Shown here: in pieces, positions 46,811 through 57,245 of the stretch
Layout: each line of letters opens with the position of its first letter
Position numbering within the stretch: position 1 is the first letter of the stretch
NCBI GenBank assembly: GCA_951804985.1
Contig: OX638134.1
Location: forward strand, 2,728,001-2,792,000
DNA: 64,000 nt
Direction of reading: 5' to 3'
Source: Dryomyza anilis
Lineage: Eukaryota > Arthropoda > Insecta > Diptera > Dryomyzidae
Notes under the pieces: model-generated
What the model saw: the letters and a program-made list of their open reading frames with translations, nothing else
Told to the model about the DNA's origin: nothing
The model's database searches: none
Made by a program: the position numbers and the translations under genes

Positions 46811-48119
46811 ATTTGGTGCATTTAAATATTTTTTAACCAAATTGACATTTTGTCAATAATTGTGGCATTTATTTTAATCACATATTTTTTCCAAAGCATT
46901 TAAATCGTTAACATATGCATGATTTGAACTTTTAATATGCGCGCCTAAAAAGCCACAACATAAATCACAAAGTCACACATACTGCTGCGTTGTGTTGGTA
47001 TGACGGGGGGTGATTTAAAAGTTTTGCATTGCTTTTTGATGATGGCAAAAATAACAAATTTGCTAAATTGTTGATTTGATTATTTATTTGCTAAATTAGT
47101 TAAGCCAACAACAACAACAAACAACAGTACAAACATGAAAAGTTATTAAACAAACATATACAATTTACATAGGTTTTTGTGTTTGTGCCTGTGTTAAAAC
47201 TCACAGGTAAAACGCATAAATTATTGCCAACTAATTAAACTAAAATGCTTAATTTGGCAATTTTGCACACATACACAGAGACAGACATTGACAGCCAAAT
47301 GATATCGATTTAGTTGCATATTTGCAAATTTTCACACGCCATAAATTTTCATGAAAATTTAATTAAATGGAATTTATGAAAAGGCTTTTAGCAGAATGAA
47401 ATACAAAGTAGCAGAAATGTTGCAAAGAATATTTAAATTAAATCTAACAATTTAAAGGTTTTATAATATATCAGTTTTAGATGAAATATTTGTTTCCATA
47501 TCATACTCGACTAAGTACCAAATTGGGAAAACAAATTACAAATTTTATTTGTATTGTGTTTATTTGTATAGATAAATATATAATATATAAAATGCGATGT
47601 TAGAAACTAAATAATATATATCAAAAAATAAAAATATAGAAAAATATTAAAAAAAAAAAGGGAAAAATCTAAGAATCTGCAACCACAGCAAAAATAAACT
47701 AAAAAAGACGCATTTGCTTTCGAAAATAACGCCTTCCGGTCGTTTGCTGCAAGTGTAGTCGTCCGGAAACGCAATCACATACTACGTAGTGGCTTTTTAG
47801 GCGCGTTGAATATTGTTATGACTGTCAGTGACTACTGTCCACTGACCACCACAGCTTTGGCCCAACGCCTGACTTGGCTGCGGCTACGACTCTCAGTTCC
47901 GTTTCACTTTTTCCAAGTATATTTTCGAAAACATTCGCATTTCGACGACGCACAGTGGTTGGTAGTCAAAATTCTTCGATTTGATAATATTTAAAATTTC
48001 AAATAACTGAAAGACATATTTATTTAATAACGTAACTAACAAACAATTTTCAAATACTCCTGAAATTAATTTGGCATACTTCGACCAGATATTTAATTGA
48101 CCACATTAAGTTTCACTGC
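46811..48119. other. Unassigned sequence
   Basis: Unique, with GC-richer parts at 46,930-47,010 and 47,700-47,960. An open frame at 47,806-47,994 is short and has no domain. The motif CTCACAG|GTAAAA at about 47,206 looks like a back-to-back splice site but has a poor pyrimidine tract. Confidence 0.45.
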
Positions 48120-49010
48120 AGAGCTCGATTCTAGAAACTTCTATATTTCGTGATAATCCATATTCCTCCATCTCTTTTACTCACATCGAATCGCATATTC
48201 GGTTTGAAAAGTTTCCGCATACTTTCTCTTCAAATGAATAAATTTATTGCTTGAAAGATATCTCCATCTCTTTATGCTCATGTGGCGCATATAGTGGGAT
48301 TCTAGAAGTTTCCACATACTTCTACACTGAAAACGATTCGCATTGCACATAAGATACATGTTTACAATTTAACTTGATTTGCCAGTAACTTGATTCGGCC
48401 AGTTTCAAAAAGGTGCGGTGCTTTTATATATCGCAGAGCCGATTATAAAAATTTTTATAAACTTGAGTACTTCACACAAATACGTAGTGTTTCCACAGAC
48501 TAGTGGTCTTAAAATATCTCCATTTACTTTACAATCAAGTGCAGCGCATAGTTGAATCTTTAGACGTTTCCACAAACTTCCGAGAAACCGTATTGCTTGT
48601 AAGTTGCATGTATGCAATTTATCTTGAAATTGTCAAATATCTCCATTACTTTTACACTCATGTACAGCGCATAATCGGTTTCTAAGTTTCCACAAACTTC
48701 TACAGTTAGCAAGAACCCGTGATACTCACATACAATTTCCATCGCTTTCACATTCAAGTGTTTTATTGAACTGATCTTCTATTCCTTCACGCTCATTTTA
48801 TCAGTGCGCAGCTAGAAGTTTCCACAAACTTCTACATTTTACGAAAACTCGTCAAATGTCTCCATCTCTGTTATACTCAAGTACAGCGCATAGTCGGTTT
48901 CTGGAAGTTTTCACAAACTCCTATTTTCGTCGCTTTCAGATCCATGTGATGATGTGATCTTCTATTCCTTTTTATATTCATTGTATCAGTGCGCAGCACG
49001 ATCTTTCGTC
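48120..49010. repeat. Degenerate ~120-bp tandem repeat
   Basis: Six or seven diverged copies of a block containing ATCTCCATCTCTTTTACTC, then GCGCATAGTCGGTTTCT, then AGAAGTTTCCACAAACTTC. Spacing is 110-190 bp because of losses. Short open frames on both strands come from the repeat. Confidence 0.75.
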
Positions 49011-50106
49011 TCATTTAATCTTATTTAATGATACACAGTGGAGAAAATTACATGTCTTCCTAAGTATTTATTGAGAAAATGGAAATGGTTCAAATTAATA
49101 TGAATCTTAATTCTTGAGAGGTAATTTTTCTGTTAACCGTCAAACCTATTTTGTGGACTTAGAATCCGTGACATTTTCAATTTATTATCATAACATTAAC
49201 CACTGTGCATCACCAAGAACCGCAAAGAATTTTATCGCTATTTTGCAAGTATTTTTTGCGGCTTTATGCCGATGTAAGAGTGCGCCTCATATTTCCATAT
49301 AAACCACGCCATTTTCTCTATATTTTATTTTTGCGTTTTTATCAGGAACTCACAAAATCCCGCTCATAATTCAAAGCATATAAATCTTAGTTTTTATATG
49401 CAAAACTACTGTCATATTTTTCGCAGGCATTTAATGTTGAAATTTCCTCAAGATTTGCCTGCCACATACAACAGTCGGAAGTTGTGTTTTTTTTTTGTTC
49501 ATTCTATTCTTTTTATTTGATTTCTTATAAACTCGCAAGTTTTACCACAAAACGCCAGCAACATTTCATCAAGATAGCGCCGCTGATCCAGCGGCACTTT
49601 ATGCTGTATTTTATGCTAAACTGTTTCCTATTTTGCGAAAGCACAGCAGGCAGGCATGTGGCTGAAAGTTGCCAGCAACTCGCACTGATAACTGCTGCTA
49701 CTTCTGGTGCTGCTGCTACTCCTGCTGGTCGACATTGTGTCCTTCTTATGAATGTCCTGATTGTGCGGCTTCGAGGTCAATCAAAGTGGCTCCTTGTGCG
49801 AGTGTGTGTGAAAAGTTTCAAATGTTCGTTTGTGTTGCAACTTTAGATAGTTTAGAGTAGTTTCTTTGACGATGATACAGGATTTGCGTTTTGTGATTTG
49901 AACACAAATCGTGCATTTCTTAAATATTAAATTTGAATATTTTAATTTTTGGTACAAAAAATGCATATTTTATGTTTTTTGAATATTAAGATAAAAAGAG
50001 ATTTAATTTGTTGATTTAAAAATAAATTTGGTTGTAAAAAAAAATAATTTTTGTTGAAAATTGGTTTTTTTTATTCATAATAAAAATAACCAGTTGAGAA
50101 GGTTTG
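49011..50106. other. Unassigned sequence
   Basis: Mixed DNA with a more balanced stretch at 49,530-49,830. The open frame at 49,484-49,846 (120 codons) has no recognisable domain, and a second frame overlaps it. No gene called. Confidence 0.45.
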
Positions 50107-50692
50107 ATCACATGTGAAATTTTAAAGTAGGTGTTATTAAGACAGTTAGGATTATCAAAATTATAGTCGGTCTAAGCCGACTATAAATACCCTACACATA
50201 TGTGTGGTTACCATTCAAAGTGGTCACCAGGGTATACGAATCCTGAAAATGACTACAAACTTTCAATCCCTGAAGAATTTCCATTCATTTGATACCCATA
50301 TTTACAAATGGGTAGGTGTACCGAATTTCGATTTTTTTTTTGTGAACCACAAGTCGTTTCGCGGGAAAACATTATTTTCATGTAGTTGAGCATGAAGTCA
50401 ATATATATTTGAACAAAAAAAGTTTACCTAAGCACGTATACAGTAAAATTCACCATTAGATGTATGTTTTATATGAGGTATATCAACATAAGTGATCGGT
50501 TCACAGGTCACAATGGACTGATCATGCCCATTTTCACTGACAGACAGTGTAGATATATAAGTAATCTGAATTAAGAGTTTCATTTATTTAGCACTACTAG
50601 TTTTTCTGTAATCAAGATTTCTACTGACAGACGGACATCGATACATCAACTCAGGAGGAATATACTCTTTCACTCTTAGTGTAGGGTATAAA
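50107..50692 (-). mobile_element. Dispersed element R, copy 2 (inverted)
   Basis: Reverse-complement counterpart of 30,627-31,344. It starts with GATCACATGTGAAATTTTAA, shares TATAGTCGGTCTAAGCCGAC and GGTAGGTGTACCGAATTTCG, and ends CACTCTTAGTGTAGGGTATA. The GTCTGTCC microsatellite of copy 1 is reduced here to GACAGACGGACATCG. The same terminus adjoins a minisatellite region at both copies. Confidence 0.8.
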
Positions 50693-50734
50693 AATCAATT
50701 TTTTTGTGAAATTTTTTAACTTTGGTGAACATTT

Positions 50735-52935
50735 TTTTTGTAAAGGAATTATTTTTTTACTGAATTTTTACAGAAAAACTAAACTCGGTGGTGAAAAATG
50801 CAATTTTACTGAAAAATGATTTTTTTTTTACTGAAAAATGTAATTTTTACTGAAAAATATAATTTTTACTGAAAAATATAATTTTACTGAAAAATGTAAT
50901 TAATATTAAAAAATGTAATGAAAAATGTAATTTTTACTGAAAAACTTAATTTTTACTGAAAAATGTAATTTTTTCTGAAAAATATAATTTTTTTTACCGA
51001 AAAATTCCATTTTAGTAAAAAAATAAATTTTTACTGAAAAATGTAATTTTTACTGAAAAATGTAATTTTTACTGAAAAATGTAATTTTTACTGAAAAATG
51101 TAATTTTTACTGAAAAATGTAATTTTTACTGAAAAATGTAATTTTTACTGAAAAATGTAATTTTTACTGAAAAATGTAATTTTTACTGAAAAATGTAATT
51201 TTTACTGAAAAATGTAATTTTTACTGAAAAATGTAATTTTTACTGAAAAATGTAATTTTTACTGAAAAATGTAATTTTTACTGAAAAATGTAATTTTTAC
51301 TGAAAAATGTAATTTTTACTGAAAAATGTAATTTTTACTGAAAAATGTAATTTTTACTGAAAAATGTAATTTTTACTGAAAAATGTAATTTTTTACTGAA
51401 AAATGTAATTTTTACTGAAAAATGTAATTTTTACTGAAAAATGTAATTTTTACTGAAAAATGTAATTTTTACTGAAAAATGTAATTTTTACTGAAAAATG
51501 TAATTTTTACTGAAAAATGTAATTTTTACTGAAAAATGTAATTTTTACTGAAAAATGTAATTTTTACTGAAAAATGTAATTTTTACTGAAAAATGTAATT
51601 TTACTGAAAAATATAATTTTTACTGAAAAATGTAATTTTTACTGAAAAATGTAATTTTTACTGAAAAATGTAATTTTTACTGAAAAATGTAATTTTTACT
51701 GAAAAATGTAATTTTACTGAAAAATATAATTTTTACTGAAAAATGTAATTTTTACTGAAAAATGTAATTTTTACTGAAAAATGTAATTTTTACTGAAAAA
51801 TGTAATTTTTACTGAAAAATGTAATTTTTACTGAAAAATGTAAATTTTTACTGAAAAATGTAATTTTTACTGAAAAATATGATTTTTACAGAAAATTTTA
51901 ATTTTTACTGAAAAATATAATTTTTTTTTACCGAAAAATTCCATTTTAGTAAAAAATTAAATTTTTACTGAAAAAAGTAATTTTTACTGAAAAATGTAAT
52001 TATTACTGTAAAATGTAATTTTTACTGAAAAAATTAATTTTTACTGAAAAATGTAATTTTTACTGAAAAATGTAATTTTTACTGAAAAATGTAATTTTTA
52101 CTGAAAAATGTAATTTTTACTGAAAAATGTAATTTTTACTGAAAAATATAATTTTTACTGAAAAATGTAATTTTTACTGAAAAATGTAATTTTTACTGAA
52201 AAATGTAGTTTTTACTGAAAAATTTAATTTTTACTGAAAAATTTAATTTTTACTGAAAAATGTAATTTTTACTGAAAAATGTAATTTTTACTGAAAAATG
52301 AAATTTTTACTGAAAAATGAAATTTTTACTGAAAAATGTAATTTTTACTGAAAAATGTAATTTTTACAGAAAAATGTAATTTTTACTGAAAAATGTAATT
52401 TTTACTGAAAAATGTAAATTTTACTGAAAAATGTAAATTTTACTGAAAAATGTAATTTTTACTGAAAAATGTAATTTTTACTGAAAAATGTAATTTTTAC
52501 TGAAAAATGTAATTTTTACTGAAAAATGTAATTTTTACTGAAAAATGTAATTTTTACTGAAAAATGTAATTTTTACTGAAAAATGTAATTTTTACTGAAA
52601 AATGTAATTTTTACTGAAAAATGTAATTTTTACTGAAAAATGTAATTTTTACTGAAAAATGTAATTTTTACTGAAAAATGTAATTTTTACTGAAAAATGT
52701 AATTTTTACTGAAAAATGTAATTTTTACTGAAAAATGTAATTTTTACTGAAAAATGTAATTTTTACTGAAAAATGTAATTTTTACTGAAAAATGTAATTT
52801 TTACTGAAAAATGTAATTTTTACTGAAAAATGTAATTTTTTTTACCGAAAATTTAATTTTAGTAAAAAATTCAATTTTTGAAACATTTTTTTTTTACTAA
52901 GAAATTAAATTTTTACTAAAAAAAAATATTTTTTG
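50735..52935. repeat. 19-bp minisatellite array A8 (CAGT type, minus orientation)
   Basis: The largest array here, about 110 units of TTTTTACTGAAAAATGTAA, the reverse complement of A4. Long stretches (51,020-51,600 and 52,430-52,830) are almost invariant. Larger duplications are visible: a marker TTTTTACCGAAAAATTCCAT occurs at about 50,992 and again at about 51,929. Confidence 0.98.
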
Positions 52936-53656
52936 CTGAACATTATTTTCAATGAGTACAGAATACCTATTGCATTCGGTAGACTTTGGGGCCGAAAGTT
53001 TAACCGAAAATAATTAATGGTAGATTTTGAGTTTTGGGTAGGTGAAGATTCAAAATATACCAATCAAATACTTCCTTTACTAAATTCTACAGTATCAATG
53101 GGACCTGTAAAAAATCTAAACAGTGAAAATCTAAATAGAAAAAATCGTAAATGTCTTTACGAATAAGTTATATTTAAAATTAATATGTTGTGTTTAACCA
53201 TTAAATAATTGAAATTAATATTTTAGTTGATAAAAATGAAAAAATTAAAATCGAATTTTATAAATTTTATTTCAATTGGTAATTTTAACTTCAAATAAAT
53301 TGGATTTTGTCTGGATGTATTTTTATAAAATGCAGATTCTGTGTCAATAATATTTTCGACGAATGCATTTTGGGTTGCTCTTGTTAAGTATATAATTTCG
53401 AAAGGCACAGGTACTCGAAAGCCACCGGTAAAGAATCCACCCGAAGAAAATTTAACCGCAGAAAGCTCTGCCATATAAAACCCATCCATTGAATATGAAT
53501 GGATTTGTTGCAGAAATGGGTTCATTTTACTGTTTTCTTTTACTGGAAAATAAATCAAAACTGTATAATGAGCCAATTTTTAAAAATTCTGTCGTACCAA
53601 ATACGTAAACGAAAAACTAATAATTTCGTGAATTTACGAATTTTTTCTGAAGTTAA
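52936..53656. other. Unassigned sequence, possible transposon remnant
   Basis: GGCCGAAAGTTTAACCG (about 52,991) and GAAAATTTAACCGCAGAAAG (about 53,445) look like related motifs. CCCATCCATTGAATATG near 53,481 pairs imperfectly with downstream sequence. A 117-codon minus-strand open frame (53,223-53,576) has no recognisable domain. I suspect an old DNA element but cannot define its ends. Confidence 0.35.
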
Positions 53657-53964
53657 TAAAAGGTTTTTCAACAGGGACGCTACAGGGACAGCAAACGACG
53701 CCATATTACTTGCCGCTCTTTTGACATTTCTCTTCAGTAAGGTTTGCAATTTCACGAATTCGAATTTCGGTAGTAAATTTTAATAATGTCGGCTCGTTGT
53801 TAGCTCATATATCTTTCCATCATGAAATGGCAAACCTTACTGAAGAGAAATGTCAAAAGAGCGGCAATAAATATGGCGGCGTTTGCTGTTCCTGTCGCTC
53901 TACTTTTGTAGCGTCCCTGTTGAAAAACCATTGAAAAAAACTCTTATTGAAAAACCCTTTATAG
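53657..53964 (-). mobile_element. Mariner-like MITE, copy C
   Basis: Flanked by TA. Left arm CAACAGGGACGCTACAGGGA (shorter than in copy B), right arm CTTTTGTAGCGTCCCTGTTG followed by a repeated terminus ending ACCCTTTATA. The truncated transposase start lies on the minus strand (ATG at 53,820-53,818), opposite in orientation to copies A and B. The catalytic region is missing. Confidence 0.88.
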
Positions 53965-54182
53965 GTATACTTAGAAATAACGATGTCTAATACTTTGCAT
54001 GAAATCTACTTATATGTTTCATTTTATATAAATACTTCTCTCTGTGTTATTTAATATAAGTCTGTACAATATTATTTTATATTACACAACTGTTTTAAAT
54101 GTAAGTAATTTAAAAATCCATTTAATTTATTACAAAACACTTAAAATGCCATGTATAAAATAAGCCTAATTTTTAAGTATTC

Positions 54183-54390
54183 AGGGTGTGTGCAAGTTTG
54201 ATTAAATTGAAGACTAAACTAAATTGAACGAGTTTGATCACAATTCGTTAAACTGTAAAAAGAAAAGATCTTAATCAATCGATGTCATTCAATTTAGTTA
54301 AATTAAGATTGCGCGAAATTTTTCTAAATTAAAGAATAAACTCGGTATTCCTTTAGTTTCAAAATTAGTCAAACTCACACACACCCTTAA
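54183..54390. mobile_element. ~208-bp MITE, TIR AGGGTGTGTG
   Basis: Left end AGGGTGTGTGCAAGTTTGAT at 54,184. The reverse complement of the right end reads AGGGTGTGTGTGAGTTTGAC and ends at about 54,388. The arms continue to match loosely (TAAATTGAA / TAATTTTGAA, then ACTAAA). No coding sequence and no clear target duplication. Confidence 0.72.
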
Positions 54391-55344
54391 TATAATAATT
54401 GATGTTGTACTTTTGATGTCTATATATTTAAGTTTATTTCAACTAATTTAAAACTATCATTTATATGGATATAAAAATATTTTTTAAAATTTTAAAATTA
54501 AGAAAACAAATCAAGAAAATATTACTTCTTGTGATGGTTGTGAGTGATGATTGTCGTAATTGTTGCTGTTGCTGGTTGTGAGGTTAATTGCTGCAATTAA
54601 CTAATTATTCAAGAATATGTTTAATATAAATAATTATAAAAAATATGTTATATGTACTTTATAAATGTTGTTGTTGTTCTCATTTAATAATATGTGTTGT
54701 TGTGTTGTTAAATGTTCCATTTATTGATGTTGTTGTTGTATTTTCTGCAAGCTTTTTTGATGTTTTTCTTCATTTATTGTACAATTATAAAAGCATACAA
54801 TTTACGTATAATTTATTTTCAAATAAAAAATTAAAAAAAAAAACTTCTATTACAAAAAAAAAAGATTTAAAATGGATTTTTATAGAAAATGAAAAAACAA
54901 ATTTTTAATTTTTATTTTTTAAAAATTAAAAATAAAAACAATTGTTTTTTTTTTAAACAAAAAATTATTTTAAAAATATTGATATTTTTTTTAAACAATT
55001 TTTTTTTTCAAAAAAAAAAATAAATAATGACATTATAAAAAAATATATAAAAAATAAAATAAAAATACTTAAAATTTCAAAAAAAAAATTATATAAATTA
55101 AGAATATTTGAAAAAAATTGTTCAATTTATTTTTAAATTTATAAAAAATTAATTTAAAAAAAGTTTATTTTTAACTAATAATTTTGAACAGAAACAAGAA
55201 AAACAAAAATAAATTATTCGTAAATTTTATGTTAGAAAAACTCGACATAAGCGAATCTTCAACAATTGATGCCCTCTTGTTTTTCTCTTCTCCTTTTTGT
55301 TTGTTCTTGTCTTCCACATTTTTGTGTGCGAATTCTCATTGCAG
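54391..55344. other. AT-rich low-complexity sequence
   Basis: 54,530-54,780 has TGTTGTTGT runs. 54,820-55,190 is almost pure A/T with long A and T runs. It ends in a pyrimidine-rich stretch (55,275-55,344) closing with TCATTGCAG, a good 3' splice site. Confidence 0.55.
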
Positions 55345-55857
55345 ATGACAACATCATGTCCTTGTAGTGTTGCTGTCAGTAGACGTCATCAACCCTATCG
55401 CCATCATCAGCATCACAACCACCACCACCTGCATCTGCATCAGAAACCATATCAAAACGTATGTCATCCGCAGGGAAGTTGGCACTCAAACCAACAACAA
55501 CAACAACATGTAGTACAAAAACAAGTACAACAGCAACAACAACAACAACAAGTACAAATACAAAAAGTAGAGCAACAAAAACATTTAGTACAACAACACC
55601 AGCAACAACAAAGCTAAAAATGTGCCACAAAATGCCAATTGCTGCAGTTAATGCAGCAATTTTGAATGCAGCAGCAGCAACAACAACCACAACAACAATT
55701 ACTAAAATCACAACAACGTCAGCATGATTTGTTTTTAGCCTCCTCCGGTCGCGTTTTAGGTCGTCTGGCCACTTTGGCCTGCTAGCAGCGCAAAGTAAAT
55801 GGCTGCGCAACCGCATCCGGCTTAACCAATTCGTGTGAACAACAGCAGCAATATGTG
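55345..55857 (+). pseudogene. Exon-like Gln/His-rich block with three in-frame stops
   Basis: Between a good 3' splice site (TTCTCATTGCAG) and a 5' splice site (GTAGGT at 55,858) lie exactly 171 codons in one frame. The start reads MTTSCPCSVAVSRRHQPYRH, followed by His-rich and opa-type Gln-rich stretches. The same frame is broken by TAA (55,615-55,617), TGA (55,663-55,665) and TAG (55,783-55,785). Between and after the stops it still reads protein-like (for example HDLFLASSGRVLGRLATL). It could be an untranslated or alternative exon, a decayed exon, or only CAA/CAG-rich intron DNA with chance splice motifs. If joined to the CELF exon it would truncate RRM1. I recognise no homolog. Confidence 0.35.
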
Positions 55858-55929
55858 GTAGGTTTTTAAAAATGCATTTCTTAGTATTACTATAACTGAA
55901 TGAAGGGATTGAAAATATAATTGTGTTTG

Positions 55930-57245
55930 GGAATATTAAAAAATTTCAATTTTTAACTAAAAATTCCATTTTTCACTTAAAATTTCAATTTTACTAAAAA
56001 AATTCAGTTTCTATATAAAAATTCAAAGTTTAACTAAAAATTCAATTTTTAACTAAAAATTAAATTTTTAACTAAAAATTGAATTTTTAACTAAAAATTA
56101 AATTTTTCACTAAAAATTCAATTTTTCACTAAAAATTCAATTTTTAACTAAAAATTCAATTTTTAACTGAAATTCAATTTTTAACTAAAAATTCAATTTT
56201 TAACTAAAAATTCAATTTTTCACTAAAAATTCAATTTTTCACTAAAAATTCAATTTTTCACTAAAAATTCAATTTTTCACTAAAAATTCAATTTTTCACT
56301 AAAAATTTAATTTTTCACTAAAAATTCAATTTATCACTAAAAATTCAATTTTTCACTAAAAATTAAATTTTTCACTAAAAATTTAATTTTTCACTAAAAA
56401 TTCAATTTTTCACTAAAAATTCAATTTTTCACTAAAAGTTCAATTTTTCACTAAAAATTCAATTTTTCACTAAAAATTCAATTTTTCACTAAAAATTCAA
56501 TTTTCACAAAAATTTCAATTTTTCACTAAAAATTCACTTTTTCACTAAAAATTAAATTTTTCACTAAAAATTCAATTTTTTTCACTAAAAATTAAATATT
56601 TCACTAAAAAATTAATTTTTCACTAAAAATTCAATTTTTCACTAAAAATTCAATTTTTCACCAAAAATTCAATTTTTCACTAAAAATTCAATTTTTCACT
56701 AAAATTCAATATATCACTAAAATTCAGTTGTTAAATAAGTGAAAAATTAAATTTTTAGTTAAAAATTAAATTGTTAATTAAAAATTTAATTTTTAACTTA
56801 AAATTCAATTTTTCACTAAAAATTCAATTTTTCACTAAAAATTCAATTTTTCATTAAGAATTTAATTTTTCACTAAAAATTCAATTTTTCACTAAAAATT
56901 CAATTTTTCACTAAAAATTCAATTTTTCACTAAAAATTCAATTTTTCACTAAAAATTCAATTTTTCACTAAAAATTCAATTTTAATTTAATTTTTCACTA
57001 AAAATTCAATTTTTCACTAAAAATTCAATTTTTCACTAAAAATTCAATTTTTCACTATAAATTCAATTTTTCACTAAAAATTCAATTTTTCAATAAGACT
57101 TCAATTTTTCACTTTAAATTCAATTTTTATCTAAAAATTCAATTTTTCACTGAAAATTCAATTTTTTATTAGAAAATTAAATTTTTCACTAAAAATGAAA
57201 ATTTTCTCTAAAAATTAAATTTGTGCACTAAAAATTCAATTATTT
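55930..57245. repeat. 19-bp minisatellite array A9 (CACT type, plus orientation)
   Basis: About 65 units of TTTTTCACTAAAAATTCAA, identical in consensus to A3 and A6 and the reverse complement of A7. At 56,040-56,210 several units carry TTTTTAACTAAAAATTCAA. A short inverted patch at about 56,738-56,785 reads AAGTGAAAAATTAAATTTTTAG. Confidence 0.96.

Noticed and set aside
47196..47215. Recursive splice site (CACAG|GTAAAA)
   Set aside because: The upstream pyrimidine tract is poor and the donor half is not GTAAGT. No other convincing back-to-back site was found.
53223..53576. 117-codon minus-strand open frame
   Set aside because: Looks somewhat protein-like but has no domain or partner exon. 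Kept only as a possible transposon remnant.
55376..55816. 146-codon minus-strand open frame, Val/Ala-rich
   Set aside because: It is the complement of the CAA/CAG-rich block. GTTGTT and GCTGCT codons give long Val/Ala runs without stops.
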